This document shows positions 50,632-59,783 of a stretch of 64,000 nt of DNA, in pieces. Both the position numbers and the translations under genes were made by a program. The number at the start of each line of letters is the position of its first letter. Position 1 is the stretch's first letter. The DNA is from Anthracocystis setariae. Lineage: Eukaryota > Basidiomycota > Ustilaginomycetes > Ustilaginales > Ustilaginaceae. The notes beneath the pieces are model-generated. The model saw only the letters and a list, made by a program, of their open reading frames with translations. It did no database searches and was not told the origin of the DNA. Location: positions 372,001-436,000 of the forward strand of contig CAKMXJ010000004.1 in NCBI GenBank assembly GCA_928724745.1. The letters are read 5' to 3'.

Positions 50632-51052
50632 GTCACAACCTCACTTCATTCTTATGGCCGTAGGGCAGATATTCAAATTCGCAAGTAAAGTGTGGAACAT
50701 CAGGCGCATTCTTGCCACCGTAGCTAAGGAATGTCTCAAAATGGCAATACCTTTGGCATGAGTTCTTCCACTACCATGATTCTATGATTACAATGCACTT
50801 TAAACGTCAGGCTAAGCTATTTATTTTTCAGCTATTCCAGTATCTGAAATCATGGCGCCTCTTTATGTTCGAATTGACAAGCCGTATCGGCGCAGAAACT
50901 GGCTCGGGCTCGCAAGGGAATAGAATCCGTCACTTTGCTAGCTGTTGTAGCCGCGATGAACTGCGATCCCATGAAGATGCGATAATCTGAGCAGGAATTA
51001 AGCAGAATGAAGATTGTCCCAAATTGATGCATTTTTTCCCACTATCGACAGG

Positions 51053-51061
51053 ACAAAGGGA
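51053..51061 (+). promoter_or_regulatory. Pheromone response element (ACAAAGGGA)
   Basis: This is an exact match to the ACAAAGGGA element bound by the HMG factor Prf1 in Ustilago maydis. It lies 224 bases before the pra1 ATG. Confidence 0.65.
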
Positions 51062-51094
51062 GGTCGTGCCATCAATCCTTCTCACGAGTTATAG

Positions 51095-51103
51095 ACCCTT
51101 TGT
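51095..51103 (-). promoter_or_regulatory. Pheromone-response-like element (ACAAAGGGT)
   Basis: Eight of nine bases match the Prf1 element, in reverse orientation, 34 bases from the exact copy. Confidence 0.45.
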
Positions 51104-51284
51104 CTTTAACCCTGTGCGTCTCTATGGTCCTTCCCACACCTGAGACAAAGCGAACAAAGATAATCCAGTTGCTGGATGTACTGGCTAAGTTCTGCCTGTG
51201 TATGGCAGATGATATATATGACTTGGCCTTGGTTGGTTAATTGGGCTCGGTATCTTCCTCAACCCATCAAAATTTCTACACATC

Positions 51285-52627
51285 ATGCTGGACCACGTTA
51301 CACCATTCTTCTCCTTGATGGTCAGCTTTCTGATTTGCCTGCCGCTAGTCTGGCATCTCAAAAGCCGCAATGTTGGCACCATTGCTCTCTCAATCTGGCT
51401 TATACTTGGAAACCTCGATAATTTCGTCAACTCGATGGTTTGGTGGGGCAATACAGCAGACAGTGCCCCCGCCCTTTGCGAAATCAGTAAGTGCGGTATA
51501 TTTGAACGTCTCTGCTTGTTTTATATTTCCGTGGCTCATGAATTCGCTTGTTCTCCTCTATCTTAGGCATCAGACTGCGACACACCCTATACATTGCCAT
51601 TCCCGCCTCAAACTTGGCCATCGCAAGGAAGTTAGAGAGCATCGCATCAACACGACAAGTCGGAGCCATCGCATCGGACCGCAAAAGGGAAATGATGATC
51701 GAGCTGTTCATTGTAGCTGGCTTGCCAATCATCTACGTGAGCTTGATGATTGTCAACCAATCAAATCGATATGCTATCTTCGAAGAGCTCGGCTGCTGGC
51801 CTATGTTGACATACTCGTGGGTATGGGTCTTGCTTGTCGCAGCTCCTGTCCTCGTTGTCTCCTTTGTCTCTGCCCTCTACAGTGGTACGTATTGTCTTGC
51901 TGCTCATGTTGGTGACTTTCTTTACTTACCTTAATTCACTATGATCAGCGCTTGCCTTCCGATGGTTCTGGATTCGACGTCGGCAATTCCAAGCTGTACT
52001 AGCAAGCAGCGCTTCAACTCTAAATAAGTCCCGATATATCAGGCTTTTAGCATTGACCGCTATCGACATGCTTATTTTCTTCCCGGTCTACACTGGAATG
52101 ACTGCCAAGGAGATCAGATATTCCATTTCACAGCCGTATGGCACATGGTCGAGCGTCCACAGCGACTACCAAGAGGTTCCCGAATACCCTTCCGAGCTGG
52201 TAGAGACTCAACCTTTGTTGAAGACGACCTTGATCACCTCTCGTCTCGTTTGCCCGATCTCGGGTATCATTTTTTTTGCGATGTTTGGCCTCGGCCAGGA
52301 AGCTCGCCAAGGCTACAAGCAAGCTTGTTTGCGAATCTTGACCTTCTTCAATCTACGAAAGGACAACAAGATACCAACGGTTGGGTAAGTCAAGAATCAA
52401 TGCAGCCGATGATTGATGTGTGAAAAAGGCACGAAAACCAAAAACAAATTTATTGCACATATTCTTACACAGCAACCTTCTTTTCCTCCTTTGGTCCCGG
52501 TCACAGGCCTATCGTCGCTGATATCGAGGTGGTGACGTTTCAGTCTCGTGACACGTTCTGTGCTGCAGATGTGGGTTCATACTCAGAGAAGTCGAAAACC
52601 TCACCTTCGTATCTCGAAGAAGCTTGA
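51285..52627 (+). CDS. pra1: Mating pheromone receptor, Ste3/Pra1 type
   Basis: Four exons (51285-51486, 51567-51884, 51949-52384 and 52507-52627; introns 80, 64 and 122 bp) give 358 residues, practically the length of U. maydis Pra1. Seven hydrophobic segments can be traced, starting MLDHVTPFFSLMVSFLICLP, then NVGTIALSIWLILGNL, the CEISIRLRHTLYIAIPASNL block typical of Ste3 receptors, ELFIVAGLPIIYVSLMIV, YSWVWVLLVAAPVLVVSF, LLALTAIDMLIFFPVYTG and TSRLVCPISGIIFFAMFG. The C-terminal tail is short. The receptor senses the lipopeptide pheromone of partners with another a allele and signals through a G protein and MAP kinase cascade. Assignment to the a1 class is inferred from the Mfa1-like pheromone gene 3 kb away. 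Codon use is more AT-rich than in neighbouring genes. Confidence 0.93.
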
Positions 52628-52900
52628 TATCATTCGTCTTGTTGACTCTCATTCACTGCTAGTAATCGATCCTCAAATAAGTACCATAACTGTCATGCGG
52701 AGTCTGAGATGTCTTAATATTCGAGATCAAGGTAGCTTCTTGCTCTTGCCTTGACTTCGCTTGTGTGATCAGGAATGATGATGGAATTGCAAATAGACCT
52801 GTGGAGCCTAAGTGCTCGAGGAGGCTCCCGTTGCAACAAAAGGGGGCCGTTGGCACTATGCAAGCGACCCTACCAGGAAGAGAAGAAGAAGAAGAAGAAG

Positions 52901-52932
<32 letters not shown>

Positions 52933-53956
52933 CAAAAAAAACCCTCAAAAAAAAGGTAGGGAGGAGGAAGAGAGAGAGACCAGAGCTAAGACAAGGAGTA
53001 TGGGGTGAAACGAATATCGCTAGGATGTACTTGGCCCGACGATCACAGAGTACAAAGGTGACATGGAGAGGAATGGAGGTTAAGATGGCTTCTGTGTTAA
53101 CGTGATACAGTATACAGAAACAAACAAAGTGGGAGGATCGATTTGCGCTTTCCCAGACACTCTCGTCCTCTCGCAAGAGCTGCAGACATAAGCTTGAGCA
53201 TGAACTCGGTTAGAAACGGCAGGGCGGGGTCAAGATCTGAGTTGAGACCGCAGTAATGCCCAAAATCTTGCCTAATCATCATATTGAAAAGCGACGCCAA
53301 GGGACACTCATGGCCTTACGGCAACCATACCCACTGCATTGGGCTCTTGACGCCCCCAGACTCTCTTGACGCGAGATCGGTCTCCGAGGATGACCTTCGT
53401 GCATTGCGCTTACTCTTCCTGACTTCGCCTGGATAAGGCTGCTCAACGGCGTCGGAACTTTACAAGTAGGGCCAGCTTTTCATCCAAGGAACAGAATGGT
53501 CGGTAATAGGCCAGATCTTCGCACAAAGTACTGCTACCTATACTCCCCTGTATCATTAATCTCGTCATCAACCACCAGGCAAAAAACAAGTGGATCCATT
53601 GACATCTCCAAATCTGTCCGCTGTAAGGCGCATTCTGGAGAATGTCATTCAGGCAATGTGCTGACATCTCTGAGTGAGCTCGCAAAACTATTGCGTACGC
53701 AGGTATTCACAGACTTCAAACACATCGAATTGCCGGCAAATTTATCTGATTAGAAAACGAGCGATCACAGAGAAGAGATTGAGTTCCGAAGAAAGACAAG
53801 TGACAGAAGGACGAAAGAGGTCCTTAACTGCAGAGCGGTACCGCCAGTCGAGTCATCTGAGCTGGGCCAGGAAATGTGAATGAGATATACAAACTGTCAA
53901 CACCACCATCTGTAACACTGACTCGTGAGAAGGTGAATACTGTACCTACAATGAGC
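52628..53956. other. Gene-free region between pra1 and the minus-strand pheromone gene
   Basis: The 1.33 kb hold no protein-like frame. Seen: a (GAA)n tract running into 29 A (52879-52929), A-rich sequence after it, and a segment at 53154-53189 similar to 48380-48415. I saw no lga2- or rga2-like frame. Confidence 0.5.
52879..52929. repeat. (GAA)n followed by a 29-base A run
   Basis: A short GAA tract passes into 29 consecutive A at 52901-52929. It may be a microsatellite or the tail of an old retroposed copy. Confidence 0.85.
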
Positions 53957-54082
53957 TTAGGCAATAACGCAGCCGCTGGTCCAGGGGAGACCGCGCTGGT
54001 CAGGGGCCTCTCCGTTGACAGGGACCTGCTCAGGGGCAATAGCGTCGAGGCTGACGGGAGCGAAGAGAGTCATGGCGTCCAT
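53957..54082 (-). CDS. Second lipopeptide pheromone precursor (CVIA CAAX box)
   Basis: A 41-residue frame starts MDAMTLFAPVSLDAIAPEQV and ends RGLPWTSGCVIA directly at TAA. The Cys-Val-Ile-Ala end is a farnesylation box. Size, a nonpolar N terminus (MTLF), an acidic Pro/Gln-bearing middle and a Gly-rich tail before the Cys are those of basidiomycete Mfa precursors. The mature peptide would be a C-terminal segment around RGLPWTSGC, farnesylated and carboxymethylated; the cut site is not known. An ATAAATA element lies about 110 bases upstream (54191-54199). A possible 3'-UTR intron (53862-53945) mirrors the one behind the Mfa1-like gene. It lies between pra1 and the Mfa1-like gene and runs opposite to both. 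The alternative is a chance ORF, unlikely given location and CAAX end. Internal Met4 could also start it. Confidence 0.82.
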   Translation of the reverse strand: MDAMTLFAPVSLDAIAPEQVPVNGEAPDQRGLPWTSGCVIA

Positions 54083-54736
54083 TTTGAGCTTTGGAAAGGA
54101 AAAGAGATGTGATGAGTCACAAAAGTGGGAATGGGATGTTTGTAGAAGAGATGGTGGTGGGAAGTTCTGAGAAAGGCTTTAACGCTGCTCTATTTATCCT
54201 TTTTAGACGGTGAGTGTAACTCTCGAGGCGGATCTGTGAAGCTACTGTAGCAAGACGGAAGTCATGCTTGTGCAACCTGATGAGGATTGAATTCTGCTGC
54301 TTGCTGCTGTGCAAGCTTCTTCCGGTTCTAACGGACGATGCTCAGTCCTCCGAGACAAGACGCCTGACCCACCAGTCCCCTTCTAGCGAGAGGTACATTC
54401 ACTCATAGTCGGGTAAAGGTGATCTGTGTTCATCCCTAGGAGCAGATATCGATCCTTTCGAGCAGTAATCCGGATTCATAGGAACACAAAGGTGTTTGCA
54501 AATTTCTTTGTCTGCGGCAGTCTTCATGGGAAAAGAACGCATGCAACGTTGACCCTTTCACTGTCTGCTTCTACATGTGAACTTCGCATTTACTCGATCG
54601 CCCCTCGGCTAGCGTTTGTGAGGCTCACAAAGACGGTCAAGCACTTGGAAATACCTAGATTTTTGGGTTCTTTTCGTGCCCGCAGCTTTATGTCGTCTCG
54701 ACCGTACTTTTTTGCCATTTGTTTGAGTTGAGATCA

Positions 54737-54745
54737 ACAAAGGGA
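54737..54745 (+). promoter_or_regulatory. Pheromone response element (ACAAAGGGA)
   Basis: Exact Prf1-type element in the region between the two divergent pheromone genes, followed 16 bases later by TGAAAGGGA. Confidence 0.6.
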
Positions 54746-55437
54746 TGTCCGCCCTAATCTTGAAAGGGACAGCATGCAAGGCTGTGTATTGTCAGTCTCC
54801 TGCGGCCAGGGCAAATCCGATGCAGCGACAATGACGCTGACTTCTGAATGGCAACGTGGAACTTTCCACAGTACGGAAACCCGCTGCTCATTCACAGGGT
54901 TCAATTTAATGCGTTGGCGCTGTCGAAGGCTGAAAGGGAATCGTGGGAAAGATTTTTGAGACGGCGTTGTTTGATGTGTGGATTTTCGGTTTGGAGTGTC
55001 GGCTCACCTGTGATTTTGTTCGAAATTTCCCGTCTCTTGTCTCCTCTGGCCTCACGATGGGCTCCAACTTTTCATTGAAAGGGACCTTTCCAAATCTGGA
55101 AATCCTTTTGTACGTGTGGATGGGTTTCTTTGTGAAGATTTCTTGAAAGTCTTTGTATGTTGATCTCGGCTCATGATAGGCTGTCACGAACAGTCGCCGT
55201 TGGATTACGAGCTGCGGTACACCACTCAACAGCGGGATCTTGCTGTGTACGAAGTCTCAAAGGCTAGAGGAGCCACAAGGTTCCACGCAAGACGGCACGC
55301 ACGCCCGACAGCGCACTTGTGGATCTCTTGACATTGGGGTTATGTTGGAACGATTGGTACCCGTCTTCGTTGTTGCTAGCAGATGAGTCTTTCGTCGTGG
55401 TTGGCGCTATACTCTGTATGAGTGGCTTCGAAGAGGA

Positions 55438-55444
55438 TATAAGG
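55438..55444 (+). promoter_or_regulatory. TATA-like element of the Mfa1-like gene
   Basis: TATAAGG lies 112 bases before the ATG. A CA- and CT-rich leader follows it (CACACTCACACATCC and similar). Confidence 0.5.
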
Positions 55445-55549
55445 AGCCGGCTTGAATCCTCATCTTTAGTATCCCTCATCAACTCACACTCACACATCCT
55501 CTCATACACCTTTACCACTCTTAAACAACCTCTTTACAACTCTTTAAAA

Positions 55550-55666
55550 ATGTTCTCCATCTTCACTCAGACTGCCCAGACCTCCGTTTCGGAGCCCCAG
55601 CAGAACCCCACCGAGCAGGGACAGTCCGGCTCGGGTATCGGCTACTCTTCTTGCGTTGTCGCCTAA
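55550..55666 (+). CDS. mfa1: Mating pheromone precursor, Mfa1 type (CVVA CAAX box)
   Basis: The 38-residue frame starts [20 protein letters not shown] and ends [10 protein letters not shown] at TAA. Start and end follow the U. maydis Mfa1 precursor closely (an M-x-SIF start, SEPQQ middle and IGYSSCVVA end). The Cys four from the end is the expected farnesylation site; removal of VVA and carboxymethylation would give a mature lipopeptide ending IGYSSC, probably beginning near the GQSGSG stretch. The peptide is secreted without a signal peptide by a Ste6-type exporter. A predicted 3'-UTR intron follows at 55691-55790 (GTGAGT...AACAG), as known for mfa genes. The Mfa1-like end argues that the locus belongs to the a1 specificity class. 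Confidence 0.95.
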   Translation: MFSIFTQTAQTSVSEPQQNPTEQGQSGSGIGYSSCVVA

Positions 55667-56903
55667 GCTGGCTCGACCACTTCCAATATGGTGAGTATGT
55701 TCGTCTTTCTCCTGCTTGCGAAGCGTGACACGAGATCGCTGACACCCTGACGGTGACATCTGCCTCTGCTGATCACTTGTTTCCGAACAGACAAACCCGG
55801 CATTCGATGCAATCGAGTCGATTGTAGAAGCGATCGCCGATTTGTCTCGGTGGGGTCGACCGCAGCGCCGTCTCAGGCGACTTGACGTCGGCTCTGCCGG
55901 AACCACCAACACCTCTCTTCGATTTCTCTATCTCACAAACACGCTCCCTTGCCCATGTCTTTGACTTGCCGGTCGCCTTCCGAGATTCTTCAACGTCGAC
56001 GCGACCAAAGTCAAAGTACATTCTCTTCCCCGCAATCCTTTTAGTCTCTTGGTTTTTTTTTCGATTTTTGTTTCCGTTGGCCACCTCGAATGAAAGCGCG
56101 CTCATTCAAATTTGTCTGTCTGTGATCGTTTGCAGCTCTGAGACTCCGGCGATAGGCGACGGGCGGATCTTGCAGGTAGGGGCTTAGAGTAAGATGCATG
56201 GTAAGAGAGACGGTAATGCAGCCGAATGGGTGGGGCACGAGACAGGATAAAGAAGACGAAAAATAAAGATGAAATAAATAATTAAAATAAACAAGGATCA
56301 TCCGGAGTGTGGACAGTTTGGGAATATAGACTGTAGCAGAGAGGAAGAAGCTCGGCAAAATGTTCAGGTGTTGGTGTCAGTTCGGATGGGCAGATTTGGG
56401 CACGAGGCGAGGTACGGTAGGATTGTGTGGAATACCGAGGGTTCACACTGCCAGGAGATGCGATGCGCGTCTGATTTACCAAAACAACGTTCGATCAACG
56501 TCGGAAGTGCCAAGTTCTTGGCTGCAGCGCTACGTGCGTGTGCGTCTGCATCTGCTGCAAGTTGAAGCAGCGCTCCAAATAAAGCATCAAGCATGCAAAC
56601 CATCCGATGGTAAAGTCCAGATGAAGCAGCTCCGAGGCCCCCACCGCTCCTCGTCTCTACGCAATGCGCTAAGCGTACATTCACGGCGTCTTTGTCACGC
56701 CCCCCCCCCCCTGAAGTGCATCTGCATAAACCCACCCACCGCTTTGCCGCCGCCCCCTCATTTGTCAACACGCACGACACAGCATCTAAATTGGCAGAGC
56801 TACACACAACATAACGTTGAATGTCAACATGGCTCCTCTTCCCTGCTGCCATCATCTTGGCTCCTTTCCTCATCCTCCCTTGGCTTGACGCATTCAACGC
56901 ATC
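55667..56903. other. Right part of the a locus and chitin deacetylase promoter
   Basis: The 1.24 kb begin with the probable 3'-UTR intron of mfa1 (55691-55790). I recognised no further gene. A run of 12 C lies near 56700. The right limit of allele-specific sequence cannot be placed from one allele. Confidence 0.5.
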
Positions 56904-58556
56904 ATGAAGTCGAAGCTTGTATCTGCCTTGGTGACCTTCGCCTGTGCTGGCATGGTGGTCGCGCACGGCATTGGTCCTGATCTGCTCAACGATGGCTGTC
57001 GACCTATCTCCAAACGCTCTCAGCAACTTCAGAAGAGGCAGCTTCTCAGCTCGGGTGGCGAAGGACAGGACATCACAGCCGGTGGAGGCGCATCGGCAGC
57101 CAACTACAACTGCAACCCCTCCACCTGTCAATTGCCAAACTGTCACTGTGCCGACACCAACCCTCCAGGCGGTCTTAACCCCAAGGATGTACCCCAATTC
57201 ATCGTCTTTACCGCCGACGATGCTGTCCAGGATTACACCACCAAGTCGGTTGCTCAGTTCCTTGCACAGCGTAAGAACCCCAATGGCTGCACCCCCAAAA
57301 TGACCTACTTTGTTTCGCTCAACTACACCAACTATGCCCAGGTCACTGAGCTCTATGTCAATGGCAACGATGTTGGCGACCACACCATGACTCACCAAGA
57401 GCAGCCTGCTGCCGATGCCGAGATCGACGGCAATCTCATCAGCCTCAACGCCCTGGCTGGTATCCCGTACAAGTCCATCATCGGCTACCGCGCTCCTTTC
57501 CTCAACTACAGCCGTCACAATCTCGAGCATCTGGCAGCCACCGGCTTCACTTATGACTCGTCGAGTACAGCCTCGGTGCCGGTCACCGACCCGAACACGG
57601 ATGCCTTCTGGCCGTACACGTTGGATAACGGCATGGCCAACGACTGCAGCAGTGTGGACAATATCTGCAATGGTCAGCCTAAGCTGCCTGGGTTCTGGGA
57701 GATTCCCATGTATGCCATCTTTGACGAGCGGGGTGCGGCTGGTGCGCATCTGATGGATCCGTGGCTCGACTCTGCCAACGCCTCTGATGTGCTCGCATGG
57801 ATGAAGAGCACTTTCACCGACCACTACAATGGAAAGCGTCAACCATTCGGTGTATATACTCACCCCATCCATCTGGCTACAGGGTATCCCGGTCTGGCGG
57901 ATCCAGTGGCGCAGATCAACATGCTCAACCAGTTCCTCGACTGGGCCACCACGTCTCCGGAGATGCAGAATGTGTGGATCATCAGCAACAAGCAGTTGAT
58001 CGCATGGATGCAGAACCCGGTTCCTGCCAGCCAGTTGAACACGCTCGATGCATTCAAGTGTCAAACGCCCAACGTTGGTCACATCTGCAATGGGTTTGCC
58101 CAGAACAACGACTTGCTGGAACACTGCATCTCCGACACGCCTGGCAGTACGCTCAACAATGCACCCTTCTACACCTGCTACGGCTGCCCCGTCACCACCC
58201 CCTCCCCGCAGCAACCCAACCCTCCGCAGCAGAACAACGATAAGACGCTGCGAACTCGCATCCCCAACAGCTGCGATACACCGTTCTGGGACCCAGTGGC
58301 GGCCAAGTGTCTGTGCACCGGCAGCTCGTGTGCATTCACCGACTCTACTCGACCCATCGGTCCTAATGGTGCCAATCTCACCTCGAGCGGTGGAAAGAAC
58401 ACGGCGGCGCCCGATAGCGCGGTCAGTGCAAGCTCGGACCCGTACAGGAACTTCAACGCCGCCAGGATCGAGAGTCCAGTCTCTACTCTGCTCGCATGGA
58501 GTACATCCGCCGCTGTGGCCGCCGTGGTAGGCGGTGCCATGATGGTCTTTGTCTAG
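56904..58556 (+). CDS. Chitin deacetylase, GPI-anchored type
   Basis: One exon encodes 550 residues. An N-terminal signal peptide (MKSKLVSALVTFACAGMVVA) and a hydrophobic C terminus after a Ser-rich stretch (AWSTSAAVAAVVGGAMMVFV) suggest a GPI-anchored cell-wall enzyme. The polysaccharide deacetylase (CE4) motifs are intact: TADD at 103-106 in place of TFDD, His160-x3-His164 in GDHTMTHQ, and YRAPFL. Several N-glycosylation sites (NYT, NYS, NAS, NLT) and Cys pairs around CNPSTCQLPNC are present. Such enzymes convert chitin to chitosan in the wall, which in smuts helps avoid plant chitin sensing. The gene lies 1.2 kb right of mfa1 and is the first ordinary gene on that side. A long open frame on the opposite strand is not a gene. 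Confidence 0.93.
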   Translation: MKSKLVSALVTFACAGMVVAHGIGPDLLNDGCRPISKRSQQLQKRQLLSSGGEGQDITAGGGASAANYNCNPSTCQLPNCHCADTNPPGGLNPKDVPQFIVFTADDAVQDYTTKSVAQFLAQRKNPNGCTPKMTYFVSLNYTNYAQVTELYVNGNDVGDHTMTHQEQPAADAEIDGNLISLNALAGIPYKSIIGYRAPFLNYSRHNLEHLAATGFTYDSSSTASVPVTDPNTDAFWPYTLDNGMANDCSSVDNICNGQPKLPGFWEIPMYAIFDERGAAGAHLMDPWLDSANASDVLAWMKSTFTDHYNGKRQPFGVYTHPIHLATGYPGLADPVAQINMLNQFLDWATTSPEMQNVWIISNKQLIAWMQNPVPASQLNTLDAFKCQTPNVGHICNGFAQNNDLLEHCISDTPGSTLNNAPFYTCYGCPVTTPSPQQPNPPQQNNDKTLRTRIPNSCDTPFWDPVAAKCLCTGSSCAFTDSTRPIGPNGANLTSSGGKNTAAPDSAVSASSDPYRNFNAARIESPVSTLLAWSTSAAVAAVVGGAMMVFV

Positions 58557-58800
58557 ACTCATCGCATTCGGTTTTCTAGACCCCGGTTCGTCTGTTGTGG
58601 GTTTTCTCTATATAAATGGTTCATCCGTTCCATGGACATTTCCGTCAGTTTCCTTTCCACGTTAATCGCATCCTCGTTCAGCATCAAGTCCATGGTGTTA
58701 ACCACCTTGTGTGTTGCCTTTGGCACAGTCCATTCGGGGTGTTTGTAAGATGCATGCAGGGATGCGCCAAGCAGAGGGTGTTGAATATTGTCGTTATCGC

Positions 58801-59783
58801 TTAATTGATCGGTTTGATCATGCCTTGCGAGATGGTATAGTATACGAGAGTGGAGTCGGGAGCGATGATGGCGAGGAGGACATGTGATGTATCCAACTGT
58901 TGGTTTGGAGGGCAAGATGAAGCGTGTTGTTGCATGAGCGTGAAGATGGCGCTTAACCTGTACGTATTCGAAAGAAATGTGAACCGGGTGAGTCAATTGG
59001 ACATCGGACAGGGGGTGGATGGAGATGCGAAGGATACATACTGCGAGGCACGCAGATGCTGCGTTATCGTCAGTGGAATGACGATCTCGTATGTCTTCTA
59101 TACGAAACGAAAAGCCAGAGGGACGATCAGTATACGTCCTTGAGGCTGTGAATTGTTGGTAGATGGGAAGACTTACAGCATCCTTTCGACGACCTTTGAT
59201 GGCAGCTATTCCGGTTCGCAAGAGTTGATCTGATGCATCATCTTGTTCAATGTCGGAGCCGTGGACAAGACCTAGTCGATTTACACCGTCCTTCCATTCA
59301 CTAAGCCTTTGTGAGACGAGAGCCTCTGCGTCATCGTCGCTTAACCCGCTCAAGTCCTTTCCTGTATAACTTTCAGGTACGACTGCCGGGGACGGTGTTT
59401 TGGGCCCGAGTTGCAGAGGATCAACGATGTCCCATGCAGCAGCGCCGTTCTTGAGGTCGAGATAGGCTTGGAAAATGGCCGACGCTTGAGTTGGATACTG
59501 GCGACACAGTGGAGCTACAGCGGGGTACGATGGATGAGAGGACGGAGCGCCGACCGAAGGTACCACTGAAGTGTCAACTTCTGCATGCAGTAGTGCGTCG
59601 TCTGTATTGCAAACGAGACGACCATGGACGTGAGTGGGTAGGTTTGGTAAAAGATGATCGGATTGGCTGTCTCTGAAACTTACATTGTTGGCGTTTAGAC
59701 AGCTGATGCGAAGTTGGACCAGAATTGACGGTGGGATTGATGCGGCTGCTGTCGGCGGAAGGTTGATGCGATGTTGAAGCCAT
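58801..59783 (-). CDS. SEN15: tRNA-splicing endonuclease subunit Sen15
   Basis: Four exons (59684-59783, 59177-59601, 59042-59097 and 58801-58957) join to 245 residues. The product starts MASTSHQPSADSSRINPTVN. Family landmarks are SAIFQAYLDLKNGAAAWDIV in the middle and LLAIIAPDSTLVYYTISQGM plus IKPIN at the end, matching human TSEN15 (YVAFLVYLDL..., AIVESDSTIVYYKLTDG...). Sen15 is a structural subunit of the heterotetramer that cuts introns from pre-tRNA. The first splice changes frame; the other possible first exon, in a longer continuous frame, would break the conserved part. Exon 3 was extended to the acceptor at 59098 because that gives KTYEIVIPLTITQHL in frame. It is convergent with the deacetylase. 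Confidence 0.85.

Larger units (their letters stand above)
50632..51284. other. pra1 promoter region
   Basis: The 653 bases hold no coding frame. Two pheromone-response-like elements lie at 51053-51061 and 51095-51103. Base composition is visibly more AT-rich than in the flanking housekeeping genes. Confidence 0.5.
54083..55549. promoter_or_regulatory. Shared upstream region of two divergent pheromone genes
   Basis: The 1.47 kb have no protein-like frame. They contain ACAAAGGGA at 54737-54745, TGAAAGGGA at 54761-54769, 54931-54939 and 55076-55084, and an inverse TGAAAGGGT at 54552-54560. TATA-like sequences lie about 110 bases before each pheromone ATG (54191-54199 minus strand, 55438-55444 plus strand). 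The region probably drives pheromone-induced transcription through Prf1. Confidence 0.55.

Noticed and set aside
52628..56903. lga2 or rga2 genes of an a2-type locus
   Set aside because: No frame resembles either protein; the pheromone and layout point to the a1 class.
56364..58562. 732-codon open frame on the minus strand
   Set aside because: It is antisense to the chitin deacetylase, has composition typical of a shadow frame and no family resemblance.
59042..59058. 17-base micro-exon in SEN15
   Set aside because: It keeps frame, but the acceptor at 59098 gives a longer exon with a more protein-like, helix-forming sequence.
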